Positions 42,230 through 50,978 of a DNA stretch of 64,000 nt are shown here, one piece after another. The position numbers were made by a program, and so were the translations under genes. The DNA is from Lachnospiraceae bacterium. GTDB taxonomy: Bacteria; Bacillota; Clostridia; Lachnospirales; Lachnospiraceae. The notes under the pieces were generated by a model. It did not search any database. It saw nothing but the letters and a program-made list of their open reading frames with translations, and was not told the origin of the DNA. Location: contig JAFRKV010000037.1 of the NCBI GenBank assembly GCA_017431515.1, forward strand, positions 41,965-105,964. Reading direction: 5' to 3'. Numbering within the stretch: position 1 is the first letter of the stretch; each line of letters starts with the position of its first letter.

Positions 42230-42257
42230 TTGACTTTTTTGGAAAACGTACTATAAA
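42230..42257 (+). promoter_or_regulatory. Sigma-A promoter of the GH13-GH13-CLC operon
   Basis: -35 TTGACT (42230-42235), 16-nt spacer, -10 TATAAA (42252-42257), about 70 nt before the first start codon. The opposite strand has a TATATT (near 42170) that could serve the ABC exporter operon but without a convincing -35. Confidence 0.7.
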
Positions 42258-42326
42258 TGGAATTATACTTTACCGTTAAAGGAAACGACATTTCTTGTTT
42301 CCCACACTTCACAAGGAGGCACGCGC

Positions 42327-44000
42327 ATGAACGAAAAAAAGGCATGGTGGAAAGAGGCAGTCATTTACCAGATTTATCCCCGCAGCTTTGCGGACAGCAA
42401 CGGCGACGGCATCGGTGATATTCCCGGGATTACGGCGCATCTTCCTTATCTGAAAGACCTCGGCATCGATGTGATCTGGCTCTCTCCTGTCTACAAGAGC
42501 CCCAACGATGACAACGGCTACGACATCAGCGACTACCGCGACATCATGGATGAATTCGGCACCATGGCAGACTTCGACGAGATGCTTGCGAAGGCCCACC
42601 AGCTGGGTCTGAAGATCGTCATGGACCTCGTGGTGAACCACACCTCCGATGAGCATGCGTGGTTTGTGGAAAGCCGGAAAAGCAAGGACAACCCTTACCG
42701 CGATTACTATATTTGGAAAGAAGGCAAAAACGGCGGTGCCCCCAACAATTGGCAGTCCGCTTTCTCCGGCTCCGCATGGGAGCTGGACGATGCCACCGGC
42801 ATGTACTATCTCCACTGTTTCTCGAAAAAGCAGGCGGATCTGAACTGGGAGAACCCGAAGGTGCGGGATGAAGTCTTCGACATGATGACCTGGTGGTGCG
42901 ACAAAGGCATCGACGGGTTCCGCATGGATGTCATCAGCATGATCAGCAAGGATCCGGCTTATCCGGACGGCGAAGTCAAAGACGGCATTTACGGAGATTT
43001 CGGGCCCTATGTCTGCAACGGACCCCATGTCCACGAATATCTGCAGGAAATGAACCGCCGCGTCCTCTCCCGCTACGATATCATGACCGTCGGCGAGGCG
43101 GTCGGCGTCACCATCGATGAGGCGAAAAAATACGCTTCCAACGACGGCAAGGAGCTCAACATGGTCTTCCATTTCGAGCATGTGGATGTGGATGCCACAA
43201 GCACCCCTGTTCTCGGAAAATGGGGTTACGAGCATCCCCACCTTCGCCCCTTCCGCGAGATCCTGAACAAGTGGCAGCTGGAGCTGGAAGGCATTGCCTG
43301 GGGGAGTCTGTATCTGGACAACCATGATCAGCCCCGCGCCGTTTCCCGTTTTGGAAATGACGCGCCTGAATGGCGTGTGCTCTCCGCCAAAATGCTGGGC
43401 ACGCTGATCCACATGATGAAGGGAACGCCTTACGTTTATCAGGGAGAAGAGCTGGGCATGACCAATATGGTCTTCCGGTCCAAGGAAGACTTCCGTGACA
43501 TCGAAGAGATCAACGCTTATCGCCAGTATGTGGAGGAGCATCATATGATCTCTTCCGAAGAAATGCTGCGGTGTTTCTCCGCGGTGGCGCGGGACAACGC
43601 CCGGACGCCCATGCAGTGGGATGACAGCGAGAATGCCGGCTTTACCACCGGAACACCCTGGATTCCGGTGAATCCCAATTACACCACCATCAACGCGAAG
43701 GCGGCTGTGAACGATCCGGATTCTGTTTTCCACTATTACCAGAAGCTGATCCGGCTCCGCCATGAAAACCCGATTATCGTCTATGGCACCTTCCGTCCGC
43801 TGCTTCTGGAGAGCGAGACCGTCTACGCCTACGAGCGGATCCTGGACGACCAAAGGCTGATCGTGGCCTGCAACTGGACCGACCAGCCGCAGCCCTGCCC
43901 CGTCTTTGACGGCACAGACGCTCCCGACCTGATCTCGAACTACGAAACCCACGTCGCCGGTCAGCTCCAGCCCTACGAAGCACGCGTTGTACTTGTTTAA
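42327..44000 (+). CDS. GH13 alpha-glucosidase (oligo-1,6-glucosidase type)
   Basis: A 557-aa cytoplasmic GH13_31-type enzyme that removes glucose from short alpha-glucosides such as isomaltose, maltose or sucrose. Landmarks are YQIYPRSFADSNGDGIGDI, VMDLVVNHTSDEH, nucleophile Asp in GFRMDVISMISK, Glu in MTVGEAVG, and DNHDQPRAVS. RBS AAGGAGG before the ATG. Val after the nucleophile region (FRMDVIS) suggests preference for alpha-1,6 or broad substrates, but this is weak. It is 14 nt before the second GH13 gene. Confidence 0.92.
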   Translation: MNEKKAWWKEAVIYQIYPRSFADSNGDGIGDIPGITAHLPYLKDLGIDVIWLSPVYKSPNDDNGYDISDYRDIMDEFGTMADFDEMLAKAHQLGLKIVMDLVVNHTSDEHAWFVESRKSKDNPYRDYYIWKEGKNGGAPNNWQSAFSGSAWELDDATGMYYLHCFSKKQADLNWENPKVRDEVFDMMTWWCDKGIDGFRMDVISMISKDPAYPDGEVKDGIYGDFGPYVCNGPHVHEYLQEMNRRVLSRYDIMTVGEAVGVTIDEAKKYASNDGKELNMVFHFEHVDVDATSTPVLGKWGYEHPHLRPFREILNKWQLELEGIAWGSLYLDNHDQPRAVSRFGNDAPEWRVLSAKMLGTLIHMMKGTPYVYQGEELGMTNMVFRSKEDFRDIEEINAYRQYVEEHHMISSEEMLRCFSAVARDNARTPMQWDDSENAGFTTGTPWIPVNPNYTTINAKAAVNDPDSVFHYYQKLIRLRHENPIIVYGTFRPLLLESETVYAYERILDDQRLIVACNWTDQPQPCPVFDGTDAPDLISNYETHVAGQLQPYEARVVLV

Positions 44001-44014
44001 ACGGAGGAAAATTC

Positions 44015-45694
44015 ATGAAAAAACAATGGTGGCATGAAATGACAGCCTATCAGATCTACCCGAAAAGCTTCTGCGACAGCAACGGCGACGGCATCGGTGA
44101 TCTGCCCGGCATCATCAGCAAACTCGATTATTTGAAGGATCTCGGGGTGGATATCATCTGGCTTTCCCCGATCTATGTCTCGCCGCTGGCGGACCAGGGG
44201 TATGACATCGCGGACTACCGGCAGATTGATCCCAGGTTTGGCACCATGGAGGACATGGACCGGCTGCTTGCGGAGGCCCACAAGCGCGGGCTGTATATTC
44301 TGATGGATCTGGTGGTCAACCACTGTTCCGATGAGCATGAGTGGTTTCAAAAGGCCTGCGAGGATCCGGACGGAAAATACGGAAAATTCTTTTATCTGGC
44401 CGATGTGAAGGAGGGCGAGCCCCTTCCCTGTAACTGGCGTTCCTACTTTGGCGGTCCGGTCTGGGATAAGCTGCCCGGGCATGATGACAAATACTATCTG
44501 CATGTGTTCCATAAAAAGCAGCCTTATCTCAATTGGGAAAATCCAGAGTTGAGAGAAGAAGTTTATGATATGATAAACTGGTGGCTGGACAAAGGTCTGG
44601 ACGGGTTTCGTCTGGATGCCATCATCAATATCAAGAATGCGCTGCCCTTCAAGGACTATGAGTCGGACCGGGATGATGGTCTCTGCTCCGTCCATCATCA
44701 GCTCCATGAAGCAGTCGGCGTCGGCGACTTCCTGCGGGAGATGCGTGACCGCACCTTCCGTCCCCACAATGCCTTTACCGTGGGAGAAGTTTTCAACGAA
44801 AAGCCGGAGGAGCTGCCGGACTTCATCGGAGATGACGGCTACTTCTCTTCCATGTATGATTTTTCGGAGACGGTCTTCGGCCAGAGCCAGAAGGGATGGC
44901 AGGAGAACCTGGACATCACCCCGGAGGATTATAAACACTGCGTTTTTGAAACACAGCAAAAGGTGGCCGATGTGGGCTTTATCAGCAACATCATCGAAAA
45001 CCATGATGAACCCCGCGGCGTCTCCCGTTATATTCCGGAAGGCGATCAGTCCGTGACCAGCAAAAAATGTCTTGCGACCACCTATTTCTTTTTGAAGGGT
45101 CTGCCCTGGATCTACCAGGGGCAGGAACTGGGGATGGAAAACCTTAAGATCACTTCCATCGATGAGGTGGATGACATCAGCTCCATCGATGCGTATGAGG
45201 TGGCGTTGAATGCCGGATGGAGCCCGAAAGATGCGCTGCATCTGATTGAAAAATACGGCCGTGACAATGCGCGGACGCCCTTCCAGTGGAATGGCAGCGA
45301 GAATGCCGGCTTCACAGACGGCACGCCATGGCTGCGGGTCAATCCCAATTACAAAACCATCAACCTCGAAGCGGAAAAGGAGGATCCTGACTCCGTATTC
45401 ACCCATTACAAGAAACTCTCTGCGCTGCGGAAAAGCGAGGAATATAAGGACGCCCTCGTATACGGCGATCTGATCCCCTATCTTCCGGAGCAGAAAAACC
45501 TGATCGCTTATTACCGGAAGGGAGAAACCCATACCATGCTGATCCTCTCCAACTTCCAGAATGCGCAGCGCTTGGTGCCGCTGCCGAAGCCGGTGAAAAC
45601 GGTCGTGTTGAATAACCTTCCGGATGCGGCGGTCGAAAATAACGCAATCATGCTCGGCGGTTATCAGTCCGTCGTGCTGGAGCTGTCTGAATGA
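44015..45694 (+). CDS. GH13 alpha-glucosidase, second copy
   Basis: A 559-aa paralogue of the preceding enzyme. Landmarks are YQIYPKSFCDSNGDGIGDLP, LMDLVVNHCSDEH, nucleophile Asp in GFRLDAIINIKNA, Glu in FTVGEVFNEKPEE, and IIENHDEPRGVSRY. The active-site surroundings (DAIIN versus DVISM) differ from the first copy, so the two probably split the range of alpha-1,4, alpha-1,6 or sucrose-type linkages. RBS ACGGAGGAAAATTC. Its stop overlaps the CLC start (ATGA), so expression is linked. Confidence 0.92.
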   Translation: MKKQWWHEMTAYQIYPKSFCDSNGDGIGDLPGIISKLDYLKDLGVDIIWLSPIYVSPLADQGYDIADYRQIDPRFGTMEDMDRLLAEAHKRGLYILMDLVVNHCSDEHEWFQKACEDPDGKYGKFFYLADVKEGEPLPCNWRSYFGGPVWDKLPGHDDKYYLHVFHKKQPYLNWENPELREEVYDMINWWLDKGLDGFRLDAIINIKNALPFKDYESDRDDGLCSVHHQLHEAVGVGDFLREMRDRTFRPHNAFTVGEVFNEKPEELPDFIGDDGYFSSMYDFSETVFGQSQKGWQENLDITPEDYKHCVFETQQKVADVGFISNIIENHDEPRGVSRYIPEGDQSVTSKKCLATTYFFLKGLPWIYQGQELGMENLKITSIDEVDDISSIDAYEVALNAGWSPKDALHLIEKYGRDNARTPFQWNGSENAGFTDGTPWLRVNPNYKTINLEAEKEDPDSVFTHYKKLSALRKSEEYKDALVYGDLIPYLPEQKNLIAYYRKGETHTMLILSNFQNAQRLVPLPKPVKTVVLNNLPDAAVENNAIMLGGYQSVVLELSE

Positions 45695-46953
45695 CAAAGG
45701 ATGAGTTCAAAAGCAGAATGAAGCATAACCTTGAACGGATCGGGATTTCCTTCCGGTGGATTCTTTTCGCTGTATTTTCCGGATTGACCATCGGATCCGT
45801 CAGCACGCTCTTCTGCTATTGTCTCAAATATGTCAACGGTGTCCGCGCCTCTTTCCCGTGGCTCATTTTCTTACTGCCGGCAGGCGGCATCCTGATCGTC
45901 TTCCTTTACCGCTTCCTGCATGAAGAAAACGATACCGGCACCAACCTCATCATTTCCGCGATCCACTCCGGAGAGCAGGTGCCGCTCCGGCTGGCGCCTT
46001 CTATTTTCCTGTCCACGCTGATCACACAGTTTGTCGGCGGATCCGCCGGAAGGGAAGGTGCTGCTCTCCAGCTGGGCGGCAGCATCGGCGGGAGCCTGGG
46101 CAAGCTTTTCCGTTTGGATCAAAAGGATCAGCACATCATGATCATGTGCGGCATGAGCGCGGCCTTTTCCTCGATCTTCGGCACGCCGCTGGCCGCCGCT
46201 GTATTTTCCATGGAGGTGGTTGCGGTGGGGATCATGCATTACTCCGCGCTGCTGCCCTCCGTCATCGCTTCCCTGCTCGCCCACGGCGTTTCCGTTTATT
46301 TCGGATTCCCGGGTGAAAAGCTGACGCTGTCCGGTTTTCCCGACTTCTCTGTCAAGACGGCGCTGATCATCGGAGGTCTTGCGATTCTCTGCGCCTTTGT
46401 CAGCATTCTGTTCTGCGTGGCGCTTCATCAGTCTGAAGCGCTCTTCGACCGTTTTTTTAAAAATCCTTATCTTCGCATCGCCGTCGGCGGCGGCATTTTG
46501 ATCGTGCTGACCCTGCTTGTGGGAAACCAGCGCTACAACGGTGCCGGGATCAACCTGATGAGCGATGCCTTAAAGGGACATGCCCTGCCATATGATTTCG
46601 CGTTGAAGATACTCTTTACGGTCATCACCATCGGCGCCGGCTTTAAAGGCGGTGAGATTCTGCCTTCCCTCGCCATCGGCGCCGGCTTCGGCTTTCTGTT
46701 TTCCTATGTCACAGGATTTGATCCCGCGTTATGCGCCGCAATTGGCATGACGTCCCTCTTCTGCGGCGTCACCAACTGCCCCATCACATCCCTCTTCATC
46801 AGCTTTGAACTCTTCGGGTTTGCCCCAATGCCTTACTTCCTCATCGCCGTCGCACTCTCCTACATGCTCTCCGGCTATTACGGGCTGTACCGCAGCCAGA
46901 AGATCATCTATTCCAAATACAAAACGAACTACATCAACAAACACACGCATTAA
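45691..46953 (+). CDS. CLC-family anion transporter, CLC-F-like (possible fluoride exporter)
   Basis: A 420-aa CLC protein with about ten or more membrane helices. The gating Glu lies in GGSAGREGAALQLGG, preceded by VPLRLAPSIFLSTLITQF. The first selectivity loop reads NDTGTNLIISAIH instead of the GSGIP loop of chloride transporters. A third signature is GGEILPSLAIGAGFG. This pattern resembles CLC-F fluoride/proton antiporters as I recall them; a chloride transporter is the alternative. It is translationally coupled to the glucosidases, an odd partnership. No fluoride riboswitch is visible. The plus-strand operon ends at a hairpin 4 nt after the stop codon. Confidence 0.8.
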   Translation: MTKDEFKSRMKHNLERIGISFRWILFAVFSGLTIGSVSTLFCYCLKYVNGVRASFPWLIFLLPAGGILIVFLYRFLHEENDTGTNLIISAIHSGEQVPLRLAPSIFLSTLITQFVGGSAGREGAALQLGGSIGGSLGKLFRLDQKDQHIMIMCGMSAAFSSIFGTPLAAAVFSMEVVAVGIMHYSALLPSVIASLLAHGVSVYFGFPGEKLTLSGFPDFSVKTALIIGGLAILCAFVSILFCVALHQSEALFDRFFKNPYLRIAVGGGILIVLTLLVGNQRYNGAGINLMSDALKGHALPYDFALKILFTVITIGAGFKGGEILPSLAIGAGFGFLFSYVTGFDPALCAAIGMTSLFCGVTNCPITSLFISFELFGFAPMPYFLIAVALSYMLSGYYGLYRSQKIIYSKYKTNYINKHTH

Positions 46954-46957
46954 AAAA

Positions 46958-46983
46958 CAGTCATACCGAAATCGGTATGACTG
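46958..46983. terminator. Two-way intrinsic terminator between CLC gene and tRNA-Val
   Basis: A perfect 11-bp stem (CAGTCATACCG/CGGTATGACTG) with a 4-nt loop. On the minus strand it is followed by six T, ending tRNA-Val transcripts. On the plus strand a poorer pyrimidine run (CTTCTTCTCT) follows, ending the CLC operon. Confidence 0.9.
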
Positions 46984-46992
46984 CTTCTTCTC

Positions 46993-47065
46993 TGGAAAGT
47001 ACAGGGCTCGAACCTGCGACCTTTCACACGTCAAGCGAATGCTCTCCCAGCTGAGCTAACTTTCC
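46993..47065 (-). tRNA. tRNA-Val(GAC)
   Basis: On the minus strand a full cloverleaf: acceptor GGAAAGT/ACTTTCC, D arm GCTCAGCTGGGAGAGC, anticodon stem TTCGC/GTGAA around loop TTGACGT, T arm with GGTTCGAGCC. Anticodon GAC reads GUC/GUU (Val). Discriminator A at 46993; CCA is not encoded. Confidence 0.94.
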
Positions 47066-47076
47066 ATCCGCTCCTT

Positions 47077-47104
47077 ATTTTAACATATTCCACCGAAGAT
47101 GCAA
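47077..47104 (-). promoter_or_regulatory. Promoter of tRNA-Val
   Basis: Minus strand: -35 TTGCAT (47104-47099), 16-nt spacer, -10 TAAAAT (47082-47077) with TGT before it. The tRNA begins 12 nt after the -10. Confidence 0.75.
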
Positions 47105-47144
47105 GCATCAATTCGTACCGTCCGATGACATTTCTCCAGGCCCG

Positions 47145-49490
47145 TTATTTCTCGTTTTTCTCCGCTTCCATGAAATAGATCCGCGACGCGAAATCCGGGA
47201 AGAACCGGACAAACTCGTTGTAGCCTGTGGTCACAAAGGCCTGCAGCAGCGCGACCCCCGCTTCCATCAAAAGGTCCCCCGACACATGATACTCTTCCTT
47301 TTCCCCGTCCATCTTCACAAATTTCGCCACCATGTCCTGCATCAGTGATTCATTCTTAATATGCACCGGCGCCACCATGTTGACCAGATCGCCGAAGGCC
47401 TTGATATTATGCTTCAGCACCCGGTTGTAAAAATGATACAGGGTCTGCGGATCCAGCCCTTTTGCGTAATAGGTATGGCTGGCAAAGTTGGGCGTCATCA
47501 GCTCATGCATCAGGAAGCCCACTGCTTTTGTCTTGTCCTCGGACACGACGGTCCACTCGTGAAGGTTGCCGTTGCGGCCGCGATAAAACGCCCCGAACTG
47601 CATGGTTTTGCGCCATTTCTTATACAGCGCCACCTGCGCCGTAATGGCCTCCAGTTCTTCTTTTTTCATATCGCAGAGGTTGCATTCATAGCCCAGCACA
47701 CCGAATGCCGCCACGTTGAATCTCGTCTCCAGAGGCGTGTTGCGCAGGGTCTGATGATTCGGACAGGTGCTCACATGGGCGGACACCGTACTCATGGGAT
47801 AGCCGTAACTGTAATTTGTCATCATGCGCACGCGGCAGAGCGCATCGGTATTGTCGCTGGCCCAGATCTGCGGAAAGAAGCATAGGATTCCCAGGTCAAA
47901 CCGGCATCCGCCGGAGGCGCAGCCTTCAAACAAAATGTGCGGGAATTTTTTCGTCAGGGTGTCCATGATCCGGTAAAGTCCCATCACATAGCGGTGGAAT
48001 ACTTCCCCCTGCTTTTCATCCGGAAGATAGGGCGAATAGACATCGGACATCAGCCGGTTCATATCCCACTTCACATAAGACACGCCTCTTTCGGAAAAGA
48101 CCTTGCTCATGGCCTCGATCACATAGTCCTGCACCTCAGGATTGCAAAGATCTAAGATCCGCTGGTTACGGCCCTCGGAGTGATCCTTCCCGGGCACCGC
48201 CAGCGCCCAGTCCGGATGGGCGCGGTAAAGATTGCTGTCCGAATTAACCATCTCCGGCTCCACCCAGATGCCGAAATCAAGCCCCAAAGCCTTCACCTTT
48301 TCCGCGAGACCCGCGATCCCGTTCGGCAGCTTCTTCTCATTCACCGTCCAGTCTCCGAGGGACCTCGTATCATTATCCCGCTCGCCAAACCACCCGTCGT
48401 CCATGACGAAAAGTTCCATCCCCATCTTGGCCGCCTCGGAAGCGAGTTTCAGGAGTTTTCTCTCATTGATGTCAAAATAGGTCGCTTCCCAGCTGTTTAA
48501 CAGCACCGGGCGTTCTTTTTTTGCCCACTCGCCGCGCACGATATGGTTCTGGACGAATTTATGCATATGGCGGCTCATGCCGTTAAACCCTTTGCAGGAA
48601 TAGGTCATCACAGCCTCCGGCGTTTCAAACGATTCCTCCTTCTGCAGCGCGAAGCCAAAATGCTGCGGGTTGATGCCGGAGACCACCCTCGTCTGATAGA
48701 ACGCGGACCCTTCACACACGGTATAATGATTGCCGCTGTAGATCAGATTGAATCCATAGCAGCTGCCGTGATCCTCCGTAGTGCCCTTCCGCGACAGCAT
48801 TGTAAAGGGGTTCGCGCGGTTGCTGGAAACACCGGTATAGGTGCTGACCACGATCTTATCCGCCCCGACTTCCCGCGCAACCTTTTCCGTCATGTCGCGG
48901 TTATGGGCGCCGTGGAACGAGGTGAACACATAGTCCGTATCCGAAAAATCCAGCTGCATCGAGAGCAGCCGCTTTACAAGAAGCACCCCATCCTCATGAC
49001 TGATGAGCTCCGCCCGGCGCGTAATCACATCGCATTCCGGGAACACATAGTAATGCAGCCGCAGCTCCGTGTCATAGGAATGATCCTTCAGAAACAGGAT
49101 CAGATGCTCCACCGCTTCCTCCGACCCATAGGACCCCGGCAGGGTCTTCATGGGCTCCTTCCCCTTCCGGATCTCGGAGGATGCAAACCGGAAATCGGAG
49201 GTCACGCTGCCGTCCGGATGGACCAGTTCCAGATAGGGCTCACGGTAATCCCCTTTTCCGTAACCGGAAAACTCCAGCCGCTCGTCCTCCAGGGTCAGAT
49301 GGAGATGCTCCTGATCCAGCACCACCGTATTGCTGGCCGCGAACGCATGCTTCTGCGTCAGAGCCTCCGCGTTCACGTTGATTTTGCGCCCGTAATAAAG
49401 GTGCTCCAGCTGCCCCGTGGGCAGCACCCAGAATGCATAGGTGGTATGCCTCGTATGCAGTTCAAAGAGGTTGTCACTTTTTCGGATCAT
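47145..49490 (-). CDS. Alpha-galactosidase (GH36)
   Basis: A 781-aa cytoplasmic GH36 enzyme that removes terminal alpha-galactose from melibiose, raffinose-series sugars and similar galactosides. The N-terminal beta-supersandwich runs to about residue 330. The catalytic barrel contains the nucleophile Asp in YVKWDMNRLMSD and the acid/base Asp in WASDNTDALCRVRM, with LFEGCASGGCRFDLGILCFF before it. It is longer than typical GH36 proteins (about 730). RBS GGGGAGGCAAGTGAG. It is the last gene of the TetR-GH2-GT-GPH run, 77 nt after the symporter. No signal peptide. Confidence 0.93.
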   Translation of the reverse strand: MIRKSDNLFELHTRHTTYAFWVLPTGQLEHLYYGRKINVNAEALTQKHAFAASNTVVLDQEHLHLTLEDERLEFSGYGKGDYREPYLELVHPDGSVTSDFRFASSEIRKGKEPMKTLPGSYGSEEAVEHLILFLKDHSYDTELRLHYYVFPECDVITRRAELISHEDGVLLVKRLLSMQLDFSDTDYVFTSFHGAHNRDMTEKVAREVGADKIVVSTYTGVSSNRANPFTMLSRKGTTEDHGSCYGFNLIYSGNHYTVCEGSAFYQTRVVSGINPQHFGFALQKEESFETPEAVMTYSCKGFNGMSRHMHKFVQNHIVRGEWAKKERPVLLNSWEATYFDINERKLLKLASEAAKMGMELFVMDDGWFGERDNDTRSLGDWTVNEKKLPNGIAGLAEKVKALGLDFGIWVEPEMVNSDSNLYRAHPDWALAVPGKDHSEGRNQRILDLCNPEVQDYVIEAMSKVFSERGVSYVKWDMNRLMSDVYSPYLPDEKQGEVFHRYVMGLYRIMDTLTKKFPHILFEGCASGGCRFDLGILCFFPQIWASDNTDALCRVRMMTNYSYGYPMSTVSAHVSTCPNHQTLRNTPLETRFNVAAFGVLGYECNLCDMKKEELEAITAQVALYKKWRKTMQFGAFYRGRNGNLHEWTVVSEDKTKAVGFLMHELMTPNFASHTYYAKGLDPQTLYHFYNRVLKHNIKAFGDLVNMVAPVHIKNESLMQDMVAKFVKMDGEKEEYHVSGDLLMEAGVALLQAFVTTGYNEFVRFFPDFASRIYFMEAEKNEK

Positions 49491-49567
49491 CTCACTTGCC
49501 TCCCCTCATCCATTCACCCGGATTTTTGATTTTTATTTCCCGGACCTGTCTCATCCGTTTATCGATC

Positions 49568-50947
49568 TCAGATTTCGTCGGTTCCCTTCAGTTCCTTGAT
49601 GCGGCCGAGGATCTTCTTTTCCCCGAAGGCAAAGAAGATGCATGCGCCGACCATGCAGGTCACAAAGGCAATCCATGCCGTGGTACGGTAGCTCGTCTCC
49701 AGACCGGACACGGTCACACTGGTAAATACCACCATCGCCAGCGCCTGCCCCATCTTGAAAGCGAAGGTGCGCGCCGCAAAGAACATGCCGCTGCGGTCTT
49801 CTCCGGTCTCCAGTCTCGTCAGCTCCGCGATATCCGCAACGCAGGCCTGCGGCAGGATACCGAGGATCGCCATGGGAATCGCCGCCACGATCGCCACGAT
49901 AAAGCCGAAATGCAGCCCTTCTCCGCAAAGGGCGGTGATCAGGAACACCACGCAGTACATAAAGAACCCGGTGATGATGAGTTTCTTCTTGCCGATCTTT
50001 TTCGCGAGAATATTGACCAGCGGATACAGCATGACACTGACGGCGGTCATCGTCGCTGTCAGGACAAAGGTCCAGGTATCCTCGATCTTCATCAGTTTCG
50101 TCTCATAAAACGCAAGCCCTGTCTGGAACAATGTCAGCGCAAAGAAATAGATCACATCGCTGTAAACAAAACGGCGGAACTGCCCGTTCTGGAAGGTCTT
50201 GATCAGAGAGGCAAAGGGCTTGGTCTCACTGGGTTTGCCCTCGATATAATCACGCTCCTTGATGTAGAATGCCGGGAAAAGCATCGCCGCACACGCAATG
50301 GCAGCCATAATGGCCACCGCAAGACGGATGGAATTCTGCTGTCCCACGGAAGGCTCCAGCGCCCCTGCCAGGTTCGGCAGCAGGAAGGAAATGCTCTGTC
50401 CCACGATAAACGTAAAGGAAATAAAAGTGGAAACATTGATTCTGTGCTGCTGGGTATCCCCGAGCTCTGCGATCAGCGCGTTATATGGCGTGCAGAACAT
50501 GGTCATGAACAGGTAAAAGACCATCAGCAGGATAAACAGGATCGTATCATTGACGATAATGCTGCCTGTCTGGGGAAGTGTAAACAGCCCGACCATGCAC
50601 AGTGAAAACGGGATTGCCATCACCCGCATAAAGGGCACGCGGCGTCCGCTCTTATATTTGCTCCGGTCAGACCAGCCTGCGATCAGCGGGTCTGTGATGG
50701 CATCAAAAATGCGTCCCAGCGCAAGTACAAGACCAAACAGGGTCAATTTGAACAGGATCGGATCCTGCGTGATGCCTGATGCGAAAAGCCCGGTATTCGG
50801 ATTCTTGGCATCCGGTGTGCCCGTGTAATAGTACACCATCCAGTTGGATACCACGCCGGACAACAGGCTCCACCCGAACTGTCCCAATGCGAAGATCCAA
50901 AGCAGCTTGTTGGTGATCGGCTTTAACGCCTTGGTTTCTGAACTCAT
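49568..50947 (-). CDS. GPH-family sugar:cation symporter (MelB-like)
   Basis: A 459-aa membrane transporter of the glycoside-pentoside-hexuronide family, 12 membrane segments. The family signature is AITDPLIAGWSDRSKYKSGR in the first half, with RVPFM following, and YPLVNILAKKIGKKKLIITG in the second half. It likely imports galactosides with Na+ or H+ for the GH36 and GH2 enzymes on either side. The N-terminus up to residue 30 includes WIFALGQFGWSLLSGVVSNW. It begins 31 nt after the GT28-like gene. Confidence 0.9.
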   Translation of the reverse strand: MSSETKALKPITNKLLWIFALGQFGWSLLSGVVSNWMVYYYTGTPDAKNPNTGLFASGITQDPILFKLTLFGLVLALGRIFDAITDPLIAGWSDRSKYKSGRRVPFMRVMAIPFSLCMVGLFTLPQTGSIIVNDTILFILLMVFYLFMTMFCTPYNALIAELGDTQQHRINVSTFISFTFIVGQSISFLLPNLAGALEPSVGQQNSIRLAVAIMAAIACAAMLFPAFYIKERDYIEGKPSETKPFASLIKTFQNGQFRRFVYSDVIYFFALTLFQTGLAFYETKLMKIEDTWTFVLTATMTAVSVMLYPLVNILAKKIGKKKLIITGFFMYCVVFLITALCGEGLHFGFIVAIVAAIPMAILGILPQACVADIAELTRLETGEDRSGMFFAARTFAFKMGQALAMVVFTSVTVSGLETSYRTTAWIAFVTCMVGACIFFAFGEKKILGRIKELKGTDEI

Positions 50948-50978
50948 GTTTCTTGTTCTCCTCTCTTCCTCTTCTCTG

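Noticed and set aside
42309-45697. Two very long open frames antisense to the two GH13 genes (about 547 and 566 codons)
   Set aside because: They mirror the glucosidase genes, have no ribosome sites or recognisable domains, and arise from the codon bias of the sense genes.
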